Assembly: GCA_014378965.1 (NCBI GenBank) | Contig: JACMMR010000005.1 | Location: 1 to 30,285, forward strand | Origin: Candidatus Parcubacteria bacterium | Lineage (GTDB): Bacteria > Patescibacteriota > Minisyncoccia > Phycocordibacterales > CAIZLB01 | Direction: 5' to 3' | Length of the DNA stretch: 30,285 bases | In this document: positions 27,549 to 30,285 of the stretch, one piece after another | Layout: every line of letters starts with the position of its first letter | Position numbering within the stretch: the stretch's first letter is position 1 | The notes under the pieces: model-generated | Seen by the model: only the letters and a program-made list of their open reading frames with translations | Told to the model about the DNA's origin: nothing | The model's database searches: none | Program-made: the position numbers and the translations under genes

Positions 27549-30285
27549 ATGTCATTCAATCCTTCATCTAAATTACTATTAATCCTCTCATTTCTTTTCA
27601 CAGTTCAAGCAAACGCAGCCACCAACTTCCAAACCTTCCCCGACTTACAACTTGGCTCTGTAAGTAACTATGTAAAAGAGTTACAAAAGGTCCTCAATAG
27701 TAATGGTTTTCCAATCTCAACACTAGGTCAACCAGGATCACTCAACTTTGAGACAACAAGGTTTGGAGTTTTAACTCAAAAGGCACTTGCATTATTTCAA
27801 TCAAAATATGGAATTATTCCTGCAACAGGAAATTTTGCCAGTAGGACTAAGGCAAAATTAGCTGAATTATCGAAAAATAAAAAATTAACAGAAACAATAT
27901 CTTCAGGAACTCCTATAATTGGAGTGGTATATGCATTTGAAACAAACTACGAAGGTTGTGTAAATGGCAGAACGAGCTCACTAACGTATTATGGTGTTAC
28001 TTTAACTTTTGCAACAAGTACCGCAAATCCAGAATTTCCACAATGTGGTCAGTTTGCCAATGGAGAACCGTGGCTAGTTGCACCAAAAGTTATAATTACG
28101 AATATCAATAAACCACCAGTACCACTTGATTCGAACAATATTGGAGGTGCTATGATCAATCCAGTTCCACTTCATGCTCAAGGATATGCACCCGGATTAG
28201 GTGCAGGTCATCCTCATGTCTATAATCCTTCATTAGATGTATCACTTGGTGTCTCAACGTTAACACCTTTACTTGTAAATGCAGGTGATTCATTGATCGT
28301 AGCCAGAGGTACACATCCACCGGGTGATAATGCAAACTTAATTGAATCAATAGTAGGCTTTGTTGTTCTCAATCAAGTACCGCCCGCAGGAAGTTTCAGA
28401 CCGAGTCTGTACGGTACTGATCACACTATTCGATTTAATAAAAACAATATAGATTGGTCAGTGTTAAAAAATCTAGATCCAGTACCACTTACACCTACAC
28501 AACAATGGATTGAAAACCCTGTTCGGTTACCTGCACTACCATTTTGGGAATGGGGTACAGGGTGGGAGGCCAGTTCGATACGGCCATTTATGAATAGTGC
28601 AGGGGGTGATGGTGGAGGATACAGATCCAATTATGGAAAAGATATTGCACAAAAATGGGGTCATATCGCTCTCTGGCTTAACACTGCTAATAAGCAAGCT
28701 GTAAAAGAAAAAACTATGATTCAAAGTATCCAAGCAGGACTTGATACGGCAAGCTTTTTGGATCAAGGTGGTATTTTTGCAGGATCAGGGGGTCATCAAA
28801 TAGGAAATAAATTTCCACTTGTGCTTGCTGCAGCAGCTTTAGGTGATTCTCATCTCAAGACCCTTGCATCATCACAAAATAAATTTGTTGAAGATATAAC
28901 AACATTCTTTGTTACGCAAGATGATGTTGCTCGAACGTTACGTCCATATAATGGTTTAACAGGCGAGCAGTATACTCAAGATGATGTCGGAATGGCAGAT
29001 TGGGGAGTTTTACATGCATTTGAACCAGATAAAGATGATAAGCGATGGTTTTTTAATGGTGGATACCGTCTCATTCAATGGCCAGCTGAGACGGGGCAAA
29101 TTTTGGCAGCTGAAATAATGGGACTACGTGATCTTTGGAATCATCCTGCTACTTTTGTATATACCGAAAGACATGCAGCTTTGGGAGGATTAGGGCCTGT
29201 TGGTGAAGGGGAAACTGCGATTGGTGACGAAGGTCAGATGTGGCAAAAATATAAACCCGCTTTAGCTGCGAGAAGAATCGCACCAGTAAGGTTTAGTCCA
29301 TCTGGATCTCCTCGTAGTACAGCAGCTGAAACGGTTACTTTAACAACCGCAACACCTGATTCAGAGATCCACTATACTCTCGATGGTTCAGTACCAACGG
29401 AATCATCCTTGCTATATACCGGACCACTTACAGTTAATACCACTAAAACCATCAAGGCAATTGCTTTTAAATCAAATATGATTAAAAGTGATGAGATGCA
29501 AGCACGGTTTGTTTTCTCATTAAAACCTAGTGTAGAATGGACACTGGTAAGTGTAGATAGTGAATCTACATTGTATCCTGGTATTTTTGCATTCGATCGG
29601 GACCCTAAAACTTTTTGGTTAACAAATTTTTGGTGGTCAAATGAAAGACCGTATCCCCATGAAATTCAAATTGATTTAGGGAGAGAACATGCAATAAATG
29701 GTTTTCAGTATATCCCTCGTGTTGATGAATTTAAAGAAAATCTCGCAGACTATGAATTTTATGTAAGTACAGATGGTGTAGATTGGGGAACTCCTGTGGC
29801 GACAGGCAGACTGCTTAATCAACCAGGTGCTCAAGAAGTTTTGTTTTCAACTAAATCAGGTCGTTATGTAAGATTGAAAGGACTAAGTTCTGGTGACGGT
29901 AGTACACATCTTAGTATGGCAGAATTTGAACTTCGTGTTGCTGCAACAGATAGTTCAACTCCAGCCGATTCTGATGATGACGGCATACCCGAAACCCAAG
30001 ACAAATGCCCAAACACACCAGTCAATCTACGCGCTTTTGTAAATATCTACGGCTGCCCCAAACCAACACTCTCTGCACTAAAGTTAATCAACAATATCAG
30101 TACTACAGACTTTACAAACATTGGTTCTCTAGAGTTAGAAGATACAAACTCAACATTTGGTAAATTACGATTTACTCAACCTGTAAACATCTTCGGAACA
30201 TCAGACAAAACCTCACCAATCAACCTAGACTCATTTATCTCAATACAAGACAAGAAAGTCATTGTAAACACCACAAACGCCTCAC
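27549..30285 (+). CDS. Large secreted multidomain surface protein (partial, 3' end outside window)
   Basis: At least 912 residues, open to the window edge; I read it through in one frame without a stop and checked the frame at several points. Signal peptide MSFNPSSKLLLILSFLFTVQANA (1-23). A peptidoglycan-binding PGBD-like domain at about 28-105 (SNYVKELQKVLNSNGF, FGVLTQKALALFQSKYGI, GNFASRTKAKL). A beta-rich part at about 115-320 of unknown type. A helical part at about 340-560 (KWGHIALWLN..., GGHQIGNKFPLVLAAAALGD, MGLRDLWNHPA) that I do not recognise, perhaps an (alpha/alpha) barrel. At 578-650 a chitobiase-like C-terminal domain (SEIHYTLDGSVPTESSLLYTGPL). At 664-798 an F5/8 type C (discoidin) domain ending in GRYVRLKGLSSGDGSTHLSMAEFEL. 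At about 805-835 calcium-binding thrombospondin type 3 repeats (DSDDDGIPETQDKCP). It is likely a wall-anchored, glycan-binding adhesin. Confidence 0.85.
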   Translation, partial: MSFNPSSKLLLILSFLFTVQANAATNFQTFPDLQLGSVSNYVKELQKVLNSNGFPISTLGQPGSLNFETTRFGVLTQKALALFQSKYGIIPATGNFASRTKAKLAELSKNKKLTETISSGTPIIGVVYAFETNYEGCVNGRTSSLTYYGVTLTFATSTANPEFPQCGQFANGEPWLVAPKVIITNINKPPVPLDSNNIGGAMINPVPLHAQGYAPGLGAGHPHVYNPSLDVSLGVSTLTPLLVNAGDSLIVARGTHPPGDNANLIESIVGFVVLNQVPPAGSFRPSLYGTDHTIRFNKNNIDWSVLKNLDPVPLTPTQQWIENPVRLPALPFWEWGTGWEASSIRPFMNSAGGDGGGYRSNYGKDIAQKWGHIALWLNTANKQAVKEKTMIQSIQAGLDTASFLDQGGIFAGSGGHQIGNKFPLVLAAAALGDSHLKTLASSQNKFVEDITTFFVTQDDVARTLRPYNGLTGEQYTQDDVGMADWGVLHAFEPDKDDKRWFFNGGYRLIQWPAETGQILAAEIMGLRDLWNHPATFVYTERHAALGGLGPVGEGETAIGDEGQMWQKYKPALAARRIAPVRFSPSGSPRSTAAETVTLTTATPDSEIHYTLDGSVPTESSLLYTGPLTVNTTKTIKAIAFKSNMIKSDEMQARFVFSLKPSVEWTLVSVDSESTLYPGIFAFDRDPKTFWLTNFWWSNERPYPHEIQIDLGREHAINGFQYIPRVDEFKENLADYEFYVSTDGVDWGTPVATGRLLNQPGAQEVLFSTKSGRYVRLKGLSSGDGSTHLSMAEFELRVAATDSSTPADSDDDGIPETQDKCPNTPVNLRAFVNIYGCPKPTLSALKLINNISTTDFTNIGSLELEDTNSTFGKLRFTQPVNIFGTSDKTSPINLDSFISIQDKKVIVNTTNAS

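Noticed and set aside
1..30285. TGA recoding as glycine or tryptophan
   Set aside because: Complete proteins with all tryptophans and glycines encoded by normal codons; no in-frame TGA is seen inside recognised domains.
1..30285. CRISPR array, insertion sequence or integrated phage
   Set aside because: No regularly spaced repeats and no transposase, integrase or phage structural gene; RhuM remnant and the inverted-repeat element are the only traces of mobility.

Overview
The window is AT-rich bacterial DNA with small, tightly packed and often overlapping genes and five tRNA genes, none of which encodes CCA. There is no obvious Shine-Dalgarno signal before most starts. The content (PilMNO-type pilus genes in a genome with no outer-membrane genes in view, a divergent FolD, a short RecO, and many small membrane-anchored proteins of simple architecture) fits a Candidate Phyla Radiation / Patescibacteria (Parcubacteria-like) genome. 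That placement is inference from gene style, not a phylogenetic result.

Layout. 1-2111, mostly minus strand: a truncated membrane-anchored protein, a two-helix membrane protein, an alpha/beta hydrolase, tRNA-Arg(GCG) and a membrane protein with a possible PH-like tail. 2126-6650, plus: a large fused DUF2339-DUF3999-type membrane protein overlapping an HI0933/YhiN-type flavoprotein. 6657-8395: a bidirectional terminator, a DUF4105-type membrane protein, a non-coding stretch with hairpins, and a GlsB/YeaQ-like membrane protein. 8612-10457: a promoter with a palindromic operator candidate, a fasciclin-domain protein, membrane-anchored MsrB and a MarR regulator. 10522-11113: a decayed RhuM gene. 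11104-12600: a PNPOx-like protein, tRNA-Ser, RuvX and a CsaA-like tRNA-binding protein. 12608-15162: a PilM/N/O operon plus a small coiled-coil membrane protein and tRNA-Arg(TCT). 15163-15579: a structured non-coding stretch. 15580-18338: a coiled-coil protein, a secreted C39-like peptidase, a CapA-like protein and a helical hypothetical. 18391-18790: an imperfect inverted-repeat element, a palindrome, a terminator, tRNA-Val and tRNA-Leu. 18792-22026: a PH-domain protein, PAP2 phosphatase, DgkA-like kinase, FolD and a SIMPL protein. 22006-23377: promoter, leader hairpin, secE-nusG-rplK and a terminator. 23411-27470: ileS and recO. 27549-end: a large secreted multidomain surface protein, cut by the window edge.

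The two strongest unusual signals are these. (1) The isoleucyl-tRNA synthetase carries a complete histidine-phosphatase domain of about 195 residues inside its catalytic region, with every expected catalytic residue present. (2) A -10 box lies exactly 6 to 8 nt upstream of the start codon of about a dozen genes. This predicts pervasive leaderless mRNAs, and it also revises several start codons. One gene begins 1 nt after the 3' end of tRNA-Leu, so tRNA processing itself would release a near-leaderless mRNA. Further points are the absence of TGA stops in 32 genes, a DUF2339-DUF3999 fusion, an MsrB that kept only half of its zinc cysteines, a RhuM pseudogene with an internal deletion, and an inverted-repeat element sharing 13 nt with the neighbouring tRNA-Val.

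How the genes work together. Several products act in the envelope: pilus assembly (PilMNO), undecaprenyl-lipid recycling (PAP2 phosphatase plus DgkA-like kinase), anchored oxidative repair (MsrB), surface adhesion (fasciclin and the terminal multidomain protein) and secreted peptidase/CapA-like enzymes. The rest is information processing: SecE, NusG, L11, IleRS, RecO and RuvX.
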